Part shown: piece by piece, positions 1 to 8,141 of the stretch | Numbering within the stretch: position 1 is the stretch's first letter | How the letters are laid out: each line of letters begins with the position of its first letter | Assembly (NCBI GenBank): GCA_963169595.1 | Contig: CAUJFM010000145.1 | Span: 1-41,553 of the forward strand | Direction of reading: 5' to 3' | Length of the DNA: 41,553 bases | Origin: Bacteroidota bacterium | GTDB taxonomy: Bacteria; Bacteroidota; Bacteroidia; Flavobacteriales_F; PHOS-HE28 | Program-made: the position numbers and the translations under genes | Notes under the pieces: generated by a model | The model's database searches: none | Told to the model about the DNA's origin: nothing | Seen by the model: the letters and a program-made list of their open reading frames with translations, nothing else

Positions 1-951
1 GCTCTCCAGCCGGTCGATCTCCGCGTACACTTCGCCCAAGCGGTTGGCATCCGTCGCCCGGAAGTAGCGCCCTCCGGTGATGTCCGCCACCTTGGTCATC
101 ATCTCTTCATCGATCTGCACATCCACGTAGTCGTAGCGGTATTGTCCGTCCGGGTAGATCGCCACCGGGGTGAGGGCCTTGCCACGCGTGCCCACGCCGA
201 TGGTATAGACGCGGATGCCCAGCTGTTCGGCGATCAGCGCGGCGTCCACGGGCTGCACCGTGCCCGCGTTGTTCATGCCGTCGGTGAGCAGGATCACCAC
301 CTTGCTCTTCACGTCGCTCTCGCGCAACCGGTTCAGTGCGGTGGCCAGTCCGAGCCCGACCGCTGTGCCCCCGGTGATGAGGCCGGGCCGCGCGGCCTGG
401 AACAGGTCCTTCAGCACGCGGTGGTCCGTGGTGAGCGGACATTGGGTGTACGCTTCGCCCTCGTAGACCACCAGTCCGATGCGGTCGTTCGATCGCCCGT
501 CGATGAAGGTCTTGGCCACGCGCTTGGCCGCCTCCAACCGGTCGGGCTTCAGGTCCTTGGCCAGCATGCTCACCGATACGTCCATGGCGATCATGATGTC
601 GATGCCTTCATGCTGGACGTCCTGCCAGCTGTCCTTGCTCTGCGGACGCGACATGCCGAGCATCAGCAGGCCCATGCCGGCCATGGCCAGGGCGAAGGGC
701 AGGTGGCGGAACAGGCTCAGCAGGTCCACCGGTCCGTGGATGAAGGCCTTCATGTTGGGCAGCACCACACGCGGCGAGCGGGATGTGGAGCGGAGGATGT
801 ACAGCACTCCCGCGATCGACACGCCACCGAGCCCCCACAGCCAGCGCGGATCGGCCACCTCGTACCGCTGCACCATGGTCCAGGCCACTGCGGCCACGCT
901 GATGCAGGCGGCCGTGCTCCACCCGATGGCCAGGATGCGGTCCCTACCCAT
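1..951 (-). CDS. batA: BatA-like VWA-domain membrane protein (3' end cut by window edge)
   Basis: The minus strand is open from an ATG at 951 to the window edge, 317 codons without a stop. The product has three hydrophobic stretches in its first 100 residues (about 6-24, 37-52 and 83-100). A von Willebrand factor A domain follows. Its metal-binding MIDAS motif DVSVS lies at about 124-128, with a later threonine in TGGTAVG and a LLTDG segment. This arrangement is typical of BatA, one of the membrane-bound VWA proteins of the Bacteroides aerotolerance locus, thought to work with MoxR ATPases; its exact function is unsettled. BatA proteins are usually about 330 residues, so little is missing. 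The start overlaps the stop of the upstream gene by 8 bases, which suggests translational coupling. BatB, a close relative, is less likely because BatA normally comes first. Confidence 0.88.
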   Translation of the reverse strand, partial: MGRDRILAIGWSTAACISVAAVAWTMVQRYEVADPRWLWGLGGVSIAGVLYILRSTSRSPRVVLPNMKAFIHGPVDLLSLFRHLPFALAMAGMGLLMLGMSRPQSKDSWQDVQHEGIDIMIAMDVSVSMLAKDLKPDRLEAAKRVAKTFIDGRSNDRIGLVVYEGEAYTQCPLTTDHRVLKDLFQAARPGLITGGTAVGLGLATALNRLRESDVKSKVVILLTDGMNNAGTVQPVDAALIAEQLGIRVYTIGVGTRGKALTPVAIYPDGQYRYDYVDVQIDEEMMTKVADITGGRYFRATDANRLGEVYAEIDRLES

Positions 952-1864
952 GGCTTTCCGTGTTGGTGGGGATGGTGGCCTTGATGAACTCCCTGGCCCC
1001 GGTGAGCATGCGTTCGTTCTCCGTTGCGCTGGGCACCGCCTTGGCGAACTTCACGAGATCGGCGAGCCGGAGCATGTTCGCCAGCTGCTGTTGCAGGTCG
1101 GGGGCGATGGGTGAGGTGCGCAGCTCCAGGAGCAGGTCGTCCGTGGTGCGCTCCAAGGCAGGTACCTTGAACCGCTCCTCGAGGTAGCCCCGCACGATGT
1201 CGGTGATGCGGGAGTGGAAGGCCTTGTGTTCACCCTGCTGCCACAACCGCTGGCCTTCGACCTCATCCAGCTGCTTCAGGAAGCGCTCATGTACAGGTCC
1301 TGTGACCATCGGCACTGTGGCCGGTGCGGACATCGGGCGCCGCCGCCATTTGCGCATGAGCATCACCACGGCCATGAGCACCATTGCACCTGTAGCGAAC
1401 CACAGCCAATGCTTGCGCAACCACCACACCAGATCGAACGGAGGCTCGAACAGCGGGGAGATGTCGCGGATGGTGCCGCCGGGATCCACCTGCACACCGC
1501 GCACATCGATGAGCAGAGGGGCGGTCTCCAACGCGGTGCCGTTCAAGGTGAATTGCATGGGCGGGATGGCCCAGAAGCCCGTATCAAAGCTTGTGACGAG
1601 CAGTCGCTGCACCAATTGTACAGCGCCATCCGTCGCGGTCAGTGTGTCCACCGGCTCTTGGCGCAATAGTTCCACATGCGGGGCCAACGTGTCGCCGAGC
1701 GCGGGCCATTCCACCTCACCGCCGCCATTGGGCAGTGTGATGCCGAGCGAGAGGCCCACGTGCTCACCGATGCGCATGACAAGCGTGTCGGCCTGCAGGA
1801 AGACCTGCTGGGGCCTGGCGGCGCTGGCCAACATGCACAGGAGGAGTGTGAGCACCGGTCTCAT
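944..1864 (-). CDS. BatD-like exported membrane protein, 306 aa
   Basis: The protein starts with a signal peptide (residues 1-19). A predicted extracytoplasmic beta-rich part runs to about 140, one transmembrane helix spans about 153-170, an Arg/Lys-rich stop-transfer (RKWRRR) follows, and then a soluble helical cytoplasmic tail. This layout resembles the BatD/DUF4381-type proteins that lie between the DUF58 and batA genes in many Bacteroidota Bat loci. It probably acts at the inner membrane with the MoxR-DUF58-BatA proteins, but no biochemical role is known. It overlaps the DUF58 gene upstream by an ATGA (1861-1864) and batA downstream by 8 bases, so the three are certainly one transcript. 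Naming by family is based on context and topology, not on a recognised catalytic motif. Confidence 0.75.
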   Translation of the reverse strand: MRPVLTLLLCMLASAARPQQVFLQADTLVMRIGEHVGLSLGITLPNGGGEVEWPALGDTLAPHVELLRQEPVDTLTATDGAVQLVQRLLVTSFDTGFWAIPPMQFTLNGTALETAPLLIDVRGVQVDPGGTIRDISPLFEPPFDLVWWLRKHWLWFATGAMVLMAVVMLMRKWRRRPMSAPATVPMVTGPVHERFLKQLDEVEGQRLWQQGEHKAFHSRITDIVRGYLEERFKVPALERTTDDLLLELRTSPIAPDLQQQLANMLRLADLVKFAKAVPSATENERMLTGAREFIKATIPTNTESHG

Positions 1865-2748
1865 CGGTGTGCCTCGCGTTGCTTGAAGAGGTACATCAGT
1901 GGACGCACATAGCCGTCGCGCGTGGAGATGGTGGCGTGATCAACGCCCGAGCGGCGCAGGATGTCGCGCGTGCGCTGCTGGTGCTTGAGCGCGGCGGCCC
2001 GGTAGGCGTTGCGCTGGGCGCGGCTGCCGGTGTTCACCCAGCGTGTGGTGCCGGTCTCGGGGTCGATGAACTGGACCAGGCCCATGATGGGCAGTTCGGC
2101 CTCGCGGGCATCATGCGTGCGCAGCACCACCATGTCGTGCTTGCGGTTGGCGATCCGCAACGCATCCGCGTAACCCTCGTCCATCATGTCGCTGATGAGG
2201 AAGGCGATGCTGCGCTTCTTGATGACCAGGTTGAGGTAGCGCAGGGCCTCAGTGATGTTGGTGCCGCGCTGTTCGGGCCTGAACTCGATGAGCTCGCGGA
2301 TGAGGCGCAGGATGTGGCTCCTGCCTTTCTTCGGCGGGATGAACTTCTCCACCCGGTCGCTGAAGAGGATCAGGCCCACCTTGTCGTTGTTGCGGATGGC
2401 GCTGAAGGCGATCGTGGCGCAGACCTCGGTGATCAGTTCGCGTTTCAGTTGGTGTGCGGTGCCGAAATCCTCGGAACCGCTCACATCGGCCATCAGCATC
2501 ACGCTCAGTTCGCGCTCCTCCTCGAACACCTTCACGAAGGGATGCCCGAACCGGGCCGTCACATTCCAGTCGATGGTGCGCACCTCATCACCCGCGGTGT
2601 ATTCGCGCACCTCGCTGAAGGTCATGCCACGGCCCTTGAAGGCGCTGTGGTACTCACCGCTGAAGATATGCTCGCTCAGGCCGCGGGTCTTCAGCTCGAT
2701 GAGACGCACCTTCCGGAGCAGCTCCTTGGTATGTTGGGCGGTATCCAT
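1861..2748 (-). CDS. DUF58 domain-containing protein
   Basis: A 295-residue soluble protein of the DUF58 family, which has a VWA-like fold. Visible family features are the GEYHSAFKGRGM segment (about 31-42) followed by REYTAGDEVRTIDWNVTAR (about 48-66), and a degenerate MIDAS-like MADVSGS at about 87-93. Residues 125-200 complete the fold (VGLILFSDRVEKFIPP, SIAFLISDMMD). DUF58 proteins are nearly always encoded beside a MoxR AAA+ ATPase, as here, and are presumed partners or substrates of it. The gene begins 70 bases after moxR and shares an ATGA overlap with the BatD-like gene. The full-length match to the family makes the identification secure; the molecular function is not established. Confidence 0.92.
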   Translation of the reverse strand: MDTAQHTKELLRKVRLIELKTRGLSEHIFSGEYHSAFKGRGMTFSEVREYTAGDEVRTIDWNVTARFGHPFVKVFEEERELSVMLMADVSGSEDFGTAHQLKRELITEVCATIAFSAIRNNDKVGLILFSDRVEKFIPPKKGRSHILRLIRELIEFRPEQRGTNITEALRYLNLVIKKRSIAFLISDMMDEGYADALRIANRKHDMVVLRTHDAREAELPIMGLVQFIDPETGTTRWVNTGSRAQRNAYRAAALKHQQRTRDILRRSGVDHATISTRDGYVRPLMYLFKQREAHR

Positions 2749-2759
2749 GGTTCAGGTGG

Positions 2760-2813
2760 CAGGAGCAGGGGCAGGTGCAGGGGCATTTCGGCCTGCTCCT
2801 GCCCCTGCACCTG
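2760..2813. repeat. 12-mer direct repeat plus hairpin between moxR and the DUF58 gene
   Basis: The 70-base gap between moxR and the DUF58 gene is almost entirely repetitive. Two 12-base units, CAGGAGCAGGGG and CAGGTGCAGGGG, lie in tandem at 2760-2783. Their complements follow at 2794-2813 after a short spacer. The best stem pairs 2772-2785 with 2800-2813 (14 base pairs, 14-base loop). An alternative stem pairs CAGGAGCAGG with CCTGCTCCTG. Neither arm is followed by a T-run in the direction of transcription, so it is not a classic terminator. It could tune the moxR to DUF58 expression ratio, or be an expanded simple repeat. Confidence 0.7.
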
Positions 2814-2818
2814 ATAGC

Positions 2819-3847
<1,029 letters not shown>

Positions 3848-3877
3848 GGCGGTGTGCCGTTGTGCTCGGCCAAGGGC

Positions 3878-3885
3878 CGAAGTTG
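3878..3885 (-). promoter_or_regulatory. Predicted -7 promoter element of moxR
   Basis: CAACTTCG on the minus strand, a two-mismatch variant of the Bacteroidota -7 consensus TAnnTTTG, ending 30 bases before the moxR ATG. It belongs to the set of similar elements found before most transcription units in this window. No clear -33 TTG is seen at the usual spacing. Confidence 0.45.
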
Positions 3886-3979
3886 AACACAAAGGTGACG
3901 GGGTGGTTTCGAAGCGTGCAGGACCGCCGCAGTTAAAGAGTGTTAACCATCGGGCCCTTGGCTTGGCCTTCTTCACGGC

Positions 3980-3987
3980 TACCTTCG
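3980..3987 (+). promoter_or_regulatory. Predicted -7 promoter element, leaderless start
   Basis: TACCTTCG ends only 4 bases before the ATG at 3992. A TTG at 3958-3960 lies 19 bases upstream, within the spacing known for Bacteroidota -33/-7 promoters. If transcription starts the usual few bases past the element, the mRNA begins at or next to the ATG. Confidence 0.6.
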
Positions 3988-3991
3988 GCAC

Positions 3992-4414
3992 ATGACCACC
4001 AAGCACCTTCCCCTCACCGTTTCCGAGGCCATCGGCCATGTGCGCGCTTTCCATGAGGCCTTCGGTATCCCCAACGCAGAGGCGCCCACCGCATCCATCG
4101 GCGATCGGGACGCGTTGCTCCGCTACAAGCTGATCCGCGAGGAGAACGAGGAGTACCTGGAAGCCGCGTTGAAAGGCGACCTCGTGGAGGTGGCCGATGC
4201 CCTGGGCGACATCCTCTACATCCTCTGCGGCACCCTGCTCAAGCATGGGCTGGAACACAAGATCGACGAGGTGTTCCGCGAGATCCAGCGCAGCAACATG
4301 AGCAAGCTCGGCGCCGATGGAAGGCCCATCTACCGCGAGGATGGCAAGGTGATGAAAGGACCTGCGTACTTCAAGCCGGATATCGCGCGCATCCTGGAGG
4401 GGAGTGAAGGGTGA
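3992..4414 (+). CDS. MazG-like / PRA-PH-like nucleoside triphosphate pyrophosphohydrolase
   Basis: A 140-residue all-alpha NTP pyrophosphohydrolase. The metal-binding pattern of the superfamily is visible: E50 E51 and E54 in REENEEYLE, then E66 and D69 in EVADALGD, with D73 one turn further. Such enzymes hydrolyse (d)NTPs or phosphoribosyl-ATP to the monophosphate and pyrophosphate and often act in housecleaning. The substrate cannot be read from sequence. The protein is longer than a minimal MazG domain, with a C-terminal tail containing REDGKVMKGPAYFKPDI, a feature of the phage and bacterial PRA-PH-like subfamily. Its start is supported by the promoter element directly upstream. It is transcribed divergently from moxR. 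Confidence 0.85.
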   Translation: MTTKHLPLTVSEAIGHVRAFHEAFGIPNAEAPTASIGDRDALLRYKLIREENEEYLEAALKGDLVEVADALGDILYILCGTLLKHGLEHKIDEVFREIQRSNMSKLGADGRPIYREDGKVMKGPAYFKPDIARILEGSEG

Positions 4415-4476
4415 AGGGAGGAAGGAGGAAGGAAAAAGGAGAAAGGAAGAAGGAGAAAGGAAAAAGGAGAAAGATG
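4399..4476. repeat. Purine-only low-complexity repeat
   Basis: From the last codons of the pyrophosphohydrolase gene to about 4476 the plus strand is almost pure A/G, built from variants of GGAAAAAGGAGAAAGGAAGA. It has no coding signature and no hairpin potential. It resembles a replication-slippage tract, and such a homopurine run could form triplex DNA. Similar intergenic simple repeats occur at 2760-2813 and 35470-35545. Confidence 0.75.
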
Positions 4477-4544
4477 AAGCCGGAGTGGGAAATGGATGGG
4501 TAGGAAAGCGGGCCTGCCACAACTGCTGGTGAAAAGTGTCGATC

Positions 4545-4919
4545 ATGGAGAAGAAACCGGAGGATCTGGAGACACGGCTCGAACGGTTCGCCGTTTCCGG
4601 GGTGTTGGTCACCGAGAAGATGCCGTCCACACCGGCCGGACGTTTCTATGCGGACCAGTTGCTCCGGGCCAGTGGTTCTGCGGCGTTGAACTATGCTGAG
4701 AGCCAGGGCGGGGCAACCCATCGGGACTTCACCAACAAGCTCAAGATCGTGTTCAAGGAACTGCGCGAAGCCCATATGGCCCTTCGCATCATTCATAGTG
4801 CTGGGCTTCATTCCGACCTTCCTGGGGTGACCACCGTGCGTCAGGAGGCCGCGGAACTGGTCGCGATCTTCACGGCTGCGGTAAGGACGGCAGAGCAACG
4901 CAGCGCACGCAAGGGCTGA
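4545..4919 (+). CDS. Four-helix-bundle protein (S23/TIGR02436 family)
   Basis: A 124-residue helical protein. It carries the family's usual order: an amphipathic N-terminal helix (LETRLERFAVSGVLV), then QLLRASGSAALNYAES, then a helix with KLKIVFKELREAHMALRII, and a final ELVAIFTAAVRTAEQ. The S23/four-helix-bundle family was first noted within 23S rRNA intervening sequences but is common as free-standing genes in Bacteroidota; its function is unknown. No rRNA is nearby. The ATG at 4545 is preferred; an in-frame GTG at 4536 would add three residues. The upstream 120 bases hold only the purine repeat and show no promoter element, so it may be read from the gene before it. Confidence 0.85.
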   Translation: MEKKPEDLETRLERFAVSGVLVTEKMPSTPAGRFYADQLLRASGSAALNYAESQGGATHRDFTNKLKIVFKELREAHMALRIIHSAGLHSDLPGVTTVRQEAAELVAIFTAAVRTAEQRSARKG

Positions 4920-5016
4920 GATGACCGCGGAACGTTCCACCTCTTGACCCTTCAACCTTCCGTCCTCCTCCTTGCTCCTTCCCTGTCACCAGGTCATCTT
5001 TCGAGCAACCATCCTC

Positions 5017-5523
5017 ATGCATCTTCCCACACTGCTTCAAAAGGCCCGCACGTCCTCCCTGCAGCGGGGGCTGCTCAACACCATTCTGCCGTGGATGATC
5101 CCCTTCAACCGGCCGCACGGGTTCCGGGTGGTGCCGCTGCCCGAAGGCGGCATCCGGGTGGAGATACCCTACTGGCGCATCAACCGCAACCACATCAAGG
5201 GCGTGCATGCCTGCTGCCTGGCCACGGCCGCCGAGATGTGCAGTGGACTTTCCGTGTTGGAACAGCTCGACCCGCGGAAGTACCGGCTCATCATGCGTGA
5301 GCTCCGCATGCAGTATCACTACCAGGCCAAACAGAAGGCCTGGGCCACCTGCGTGCCGTTGGCCGAGGACATCCGCAGGCAGGTGGTGGAACCGTTGCAA
5401 CAGCAGGAGGCGGTGGACTACACCAGCGTGGTGGAGCTGCACGACAAGGCGGGCAATCACCTCGCCACCGGCACGGTCACCTGGCAGGTGAAGCCCTGGG
5501 GCAAGGTGCGGACCAAGGTGTGA
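5017..5523 (+). CDS. DUF4442 hotdog-fold protein (YiiD C-terminal-like thioesterase family)
   Basis: A 168-residue protein of the DUF4442 family, related to hotdog thioesterases. Recognisable segments are PWMIPFNRPHGFRVVPLPEGG near the N-terminus, the conserved RNHIKGVHACCLATAAEMCSGL helix in the middle, and a beta-rich C-terminus (SVVELHDKAGNHLATGTVTWQV). Such proteins are expected to bind acyl-CoA or acyl-ACP thioesters, but the substrate is unknown. The ATG at 5017 gives the normal N-terminus; an upstream in-frame ATG at 4972 would add 15 residues read from a pyrimidine-rich intergenic stretch and is unlikely. It stands alone between the S23-family gene and the converging yjdF-like gene. 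Confidence 0.82.
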   Translation: MHLPTLLQKARTSSLQRGLLNTILPWMIPFNRPHGFRVVPLPEGGIRVEIPYWRINRNHIKGVHACCLATAAEMCSGLSVLEQLDPRKYRLIMRELRMQYHYQAKQKAWATCVPLAEDIRRQVVEPLQQQEAVDYTSVVELHDKAGNHLATGTVTWQVKPWGKVRTKV

Positions 5524-5529
5524 GCAGCC

Positions 5530-6165
5530 CTACTTCCCCCTAATGCGCCTGACCGTGCTGGTCAACAGCATGGCCAGCACCGCGCCGCTGAAGGCCAGTG
5601 CCATGTCCTTCTGGGCATCCCACACATCCCCCTGCGAACCGAGGTAGGCATGCCCTTGGGCGGGGAAGAAGATGTCGGCCACCGCCCACTCGATCAGTTC
5701 ATAGGCCGCGCTGAAGCTCATGGTGATCTCCACCGGCAGCACCCAGCACACCCAGTTCGGCCACTGGAAGTGGTTCCTGAAGTAGTCCCGCATGGGGTAG
5801 GCCAGCAGGAAGCCGAAGCTGAAGTGAACGATGCGGTCGTAGTTGTTGCGTGTGCCGGCCACCAGGTCCTGAAGCCAGTAGCCGAGCGGGTTCTCCGCGT
5901 AGGTGTACATCGCGCCGTAGACGTGGAGCAGGATGTAAACGAACATCAGGCTGTAGCTGAGGTCGCTGAACTTGAACCGCCGATGGCTCCAGGCCACGCC
6001 AACGATGAAGAGGATGGTGAGCGCGTTCTCGGTGATCCAGTTGGCGCGGTCGGTGGTGCCCACGAAGGTCCAGGCCCAGAAGAGCAGGAAGGTGACGGCG
6101 TAGCCCTGCAGCAGGCGGTTGTCGGCAAAGGTTGACCGAAGGGGCGAGGAGGTGGTGGTGAGCAT
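5530..6165 (-). CDS. yjdF: DUF2238 inner-membrane protein (YjdF-like)
   Basis: A 211-residue polytopic membrane protein with about six hydrophobic segments. It is recognisable as DUF2238/YjdF from TENALTILFI, the acidic and histidine-bearing helix NYDRIVHFSFGFLLAYPMRD, and SAAYELIEWAVADIF followed by LGSQGDVWDAQKDM. Function is unknown; E. coli YjdF is an inner-membrane protein. It lies 18 bases after the outer-membrane barrel gene on the same strand and probably shares its transcript. Its stop is 6 bases from the end of the converging DUF4442 gene, with no obvious terminator between. Confidence 0.88.
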   Translation of the reverse strand: MLTTTSSPLRSTFADNRLLQGYAVTFLLFWAWTFVGTTDRANWITENALTILFIVGVAWSHRRFKFSDLSYSLMFVYILLHVYGAMYTYAENPLGYWLQDLVAGTRNNYDRIVHFSFGFLLAYPMRDYFRNHFQWPNWVCWVLPVEITMSFSAAYELIEWAVADIFFPAQGHAYLGSQGDVWDAQKDMALAFSGAVLAMLLTSTVRRIRGK

Positions 6166-6183
6166 CGTGGGCAGCCCGTGGGC

Positions 6184-6807
6184 TTATTGGTCCTTGCTGG
6201 AGGTGCGCTGCGCCGCGGGAAGCAGGTAGGTGTAATGCAGACCGGCCACCACGTTCTGGCCGCGCAACACCGTGCTGAACGGAGTGATGCTGGTCTGGTA
6301 GCGCACCTCGAAGCGGCTGCGCGGGCGGTCCCAGCCGAAGCCCAGGCCCATGCTCACCTGCGAACGGTTCGTGGTCCCCTGCAGGGTGTAGCTGCTCTCG
6401 AACAGCACGTTGCCATCCTGCCGCACCACCTGCCGCCCGTTCATCCACCAGCCGGCCATGAGACCACCGGTCAGGAAGAAGCCTCCGGGCACCGTATCGG
6501 TGGAGATCTTGAACATCACGGGCAGTTCGAGGTATCCGAGACGCACGCTGGTGAAGGTGCGCAGTTGGGCGTTCTGCGTCAGGCTGCCCTTGGTGATGTA
6601 CATGGGTTCGATCAGGAAGGAGGCCTGGGCCGTCCAGGGCACTTCGATGCTCCATCCGAGGATGGGACCGGGCTTGGGCAGGCCGCTCCAATTGAACACG
6701 CCGCCGGCCGAGATGGTGGCCAGTGAAAGCCCGACCCGAGGGCCATGCTTCACCTGCGCCGAGGCCGATAGGCTCAGCGCCAGGAAAAGGGTGATGAGGG
6801 TGCGCAT
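6184..6807 (-). CDS. PorT-type outer-membrane beta-barrel protein
   Basis: A 207-residue exported protein with a clear signal peptide (MRTLITLFLALSLSASAQ). Alternating hydrophobic strands follow (VRLGYLELPVMFKI, GGFFLTGGLMAGWWM, SRFEVRYQTSITPF, VVAGLHYTYLLP), as expected for the outer_membrane_beta-barrel_2/PorT family of small barrels common in Bacteroidota. It presumably sits in the outer membrane; substrate and role are unknown. An upstream in-frame ATG at 6843 exists, but the promoter-like GATCTTCG ends 5 bases before the ATG at 6807 and the signal peptide begins there, so the shorter start is preferred. Confidence 0.8.
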   Translation of the reverse strand: MRTLITLFLALSLSASAQVKHGPRVGLSLATISAGGVFNWSGLPKPGPILGWSIEVPWTAQASFLIEPMYITKGSLTQNAQLRTFTSVRLGYLELPVMFKISTDTVPGGFFLTGGLMAGWWMNGRQVVRQDGNVLFESSYTLQGTTNRSQVSMGLGFGWDRPRSRFEVRYQTSITPFSTVLRGQNVVAGLHYTYLLPAAQRTSSKDQ

Positions 6808-6812
6808 GGCCC

Positions 6813-6820
6813 CGAAGATC
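6813..6820 (-). promoter_or_regulatory. Predicted -7 element of the barrel gene, leaderless start
   Basis: GATCTTCG on the minus strand, ending 5 bases before the ATG at 6807. Same element class and spacing as at 3980, 28106 and 36434. Confidence 0.5.
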
Positions 6821-6861
6821 GGACGGCGGGGCCGAACCACCATCAGCCCGCTCCAACACGG

Positions 6862-7350
6862 TCAGTACCGGTCCTTCAGGGCGGCCATCTTCAGCGCGGC
6901 CACGGCGCAGTCCACGCCCTTGTTGCCATGCCTGCCACCACTGCGGTCGCGGGCCTGCTCCATCGTGTCATCCGTGAGCACGCCGAAGATCACGGGCTTG
7001 CTGAACTTGAGGCTCACGGCCATGATGCCTTGTGTGGTGCCTTGGCACACGAAATCGAAGTGGGGGGTCTCGCCCCGCACCACGCTGCCCAGGCAGATCA
7101 CCCCATCAAGCCCACCCGCTTCCAGCAGGAACTGCGCCCCGCTGGCCAGCTCGAAGCTGCCGGGCACCCATTCCTCCACGATGTCGGCCTCGGTCACGCC
7201 ATGGCGGAGCAAGGTCTCGCGTGCTCCACGCCGCAGGGCATCCGTGATCTCCAGGTTCCATTCGCTGATGACCAGCGCAAAACGACGACCAGCGCCACTG
7301 GGGACGCTGGTCGGGTCGTAGTGCGAAAGGTTGTGCGTGGCGGTCGCCAT
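6862..7350 (-). CDS. ribH: 6,7-dimethyl-8-ribityllumazine synthase
   Basis: A 162-residue lumazine synthase, the penultimate enzyme of riboflavin synthesis. It condenses 5-amino-6-ribitylamino-uracil with dihydroxybutanone phosphate. Family landmarks are SEWNLEITDALRRGA near the N-terminus, the PGSFELASGAQ loop, and the active-site region GSVVRGETPHFDFVC with the catalytic histidine. GVLTDDTMEQARDRSGG and NKGVDCAVAALKMA at the C-terminus bind phosphate. It lies 12 bases after the TPR gene on the same strand. No FMN riboswitch is visible. The other riboflavin gene in the window, ribD, is 13 kb away, so the pathway genes are dispersed. Confidence 0.97.
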   Translation of the reverse strand: MATATHNLSHYDPTSVPSGAGRRFALVISEWNLEITDALRRGARETLLRHGVTEADIVEEWVPGSFELASGAQFLLEAGGLDGVICLGSVVRGETPHFDFVCQGTTQGIMAVSLKFSKPVIFGVLTDDTMEQARDRSGGRHGNKGVDCAVAALKMAALKDRY

Positions 7351-7362
7351 GGCACCCAGGGA

Positions 7363-8055
7363 CTATCCACCCATCGCTTCGGCGTGGCCGGCGTACTTCC
7401 GCGCCTGGCCGGCCTCGCTGCTGGTGGGGAACTCCTTGGCGATGCGGTTGAAGGCCTTGGCGGCCTCCTTCCATTGACCGGCCTGCTGATGCAGGATCCC
7501 CGCCTTCATCAGGTACATCGGGGTGGTGAAATCGTTCTTGGCCATGCCCGCCGCTTTCTCGAAGAGCTTCACGGCCTCGTCGTTACGGCCCAGTTCCACC
7601 AGCGCATCGCCCTGGTTGCCCACGGCCATCACGCGCAGCACATCATCACCCAGGTCGGCCTGCTTGTACTCGGCGATCGCCGCTTCGTACTCGCCCTTTT
7701 TCATGTAGATGGTGCCCAGGTAGTAATGGGCCAGGTTGGCGCTCGGGGTGCCGCTGTACTCGTCGGCCACGCTCAGGAAGCCGGGCCACTGGTCATCACC
7801 GTTCATGGCCTTGTCCAACGAGTCGATCTCGAAGTAGTACTCCGCCTTCCACATCAGTTCGCTGGCCTCTGCCGCCCGGGGCTTGGCGTAGCCATACTGA
7901 TAGGCGATCGCACCACCCACCACGGCCACCAGCGCCAGGGCACCGATGGTCAGGTTCTTCTTGTTCTTCTCGAGGAAAAGCTCGGTGCGGGTATACACCT
8001 CGCCAAGGTCCACATCGGGGCCCTGGGAGCTTGTGGGAGTATGCTTCTGGCTCAT
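7363..8055 (-). CDS. Membrane-anchored TPR protein (YfgM/TPR_21-like)
   Basis: A 230-residue protein. A cytoplasmic N-terminus with a basic patch (EKNKKNL) is followed by one transmembrane helix at about 35-55 and then tetratricopeptide repeats to the end (for example HYYLGTIYMKKGEYEAAIAEYKQA and NQGDALVELGRNDEAVKLFEKA). The layout matches YfgM-type ancillary proteins, which in E. coli associate with the Sec translocon; whether this holds in Bacteroidota is not known. It heads a two-gene unit with ribH and is divergent from recF. Its promoter element is a perfect TAnnTTTG match. Confidence 0.82.
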   Translation of the reverse strand: MSQKHTPTSSQGPDVDLGEVYTRTELFLEKNKKNLTIGALALVAVVGGAIAYQYGYAKPRAAEASELMWKAEYYFEIDSLDKAMNGDDQWPGFLSVADEYSGTPSANLAHYYLGTIYMKKGEYEAAIAEYKQADLGDDVLRVMAVGNQGDALVELGRNDEAVKLFEKAAGMAKNDFTTPMYLMKAGILHQQAGQWKEAAKAFNRIAKEFPTSSEAGQARKYAGHAEAMGG

Positions 8056-8074
8056 GGTCGCGTTCAGCGAGGCG

Positions 8075-8082
8075 CAAAAATA
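8075..8082 (-). promoter_or_regulatory. Predicted -7 element of the TPR-ribH unit
   Basis: TATTTTTG on the minus strand is a perfect match to TAnnTTTG, 19 bases before the ATG at 8055 and followed by CGCC. Confidence 0.6.
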
Positions 8083-8122
8083 GGCTTTTGAGGGACTTGG
8101 CGAAGCCCCGGTCGCCGGAGGC

Positions 8123-8130
8123 TAACTTCG
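8123..8130 (+). promoter_or_regulatory. Predicted -7 element of recF
   Basis: TAACTTCG ends 11 bases before the recF ATG. A TTG at 8097-8099 lies 23 bases upstream, at the upper limit of known -33/-7 spacing. A very short leader is predicted. Confidence 0.55.
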
Positions 8131-8141
8131 CGCTCCCGGCC

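Noticed and set aside
142..984. Plus-strand open frame of 280 codons opposite batA
   Set aside because: Histidine-, glycine- and alanine-rich shadow of the batA coding strand. The minus strand is open to the window edge and gives a clear VWA protein.
3848..4630. Extended N-terminus of MoxR
   Set aside because: The frame is open upstream, but this part passes through the divergent pyrophosphohydrolase gene, its promoter and the purine repeat, and has no similarity to MoxR.
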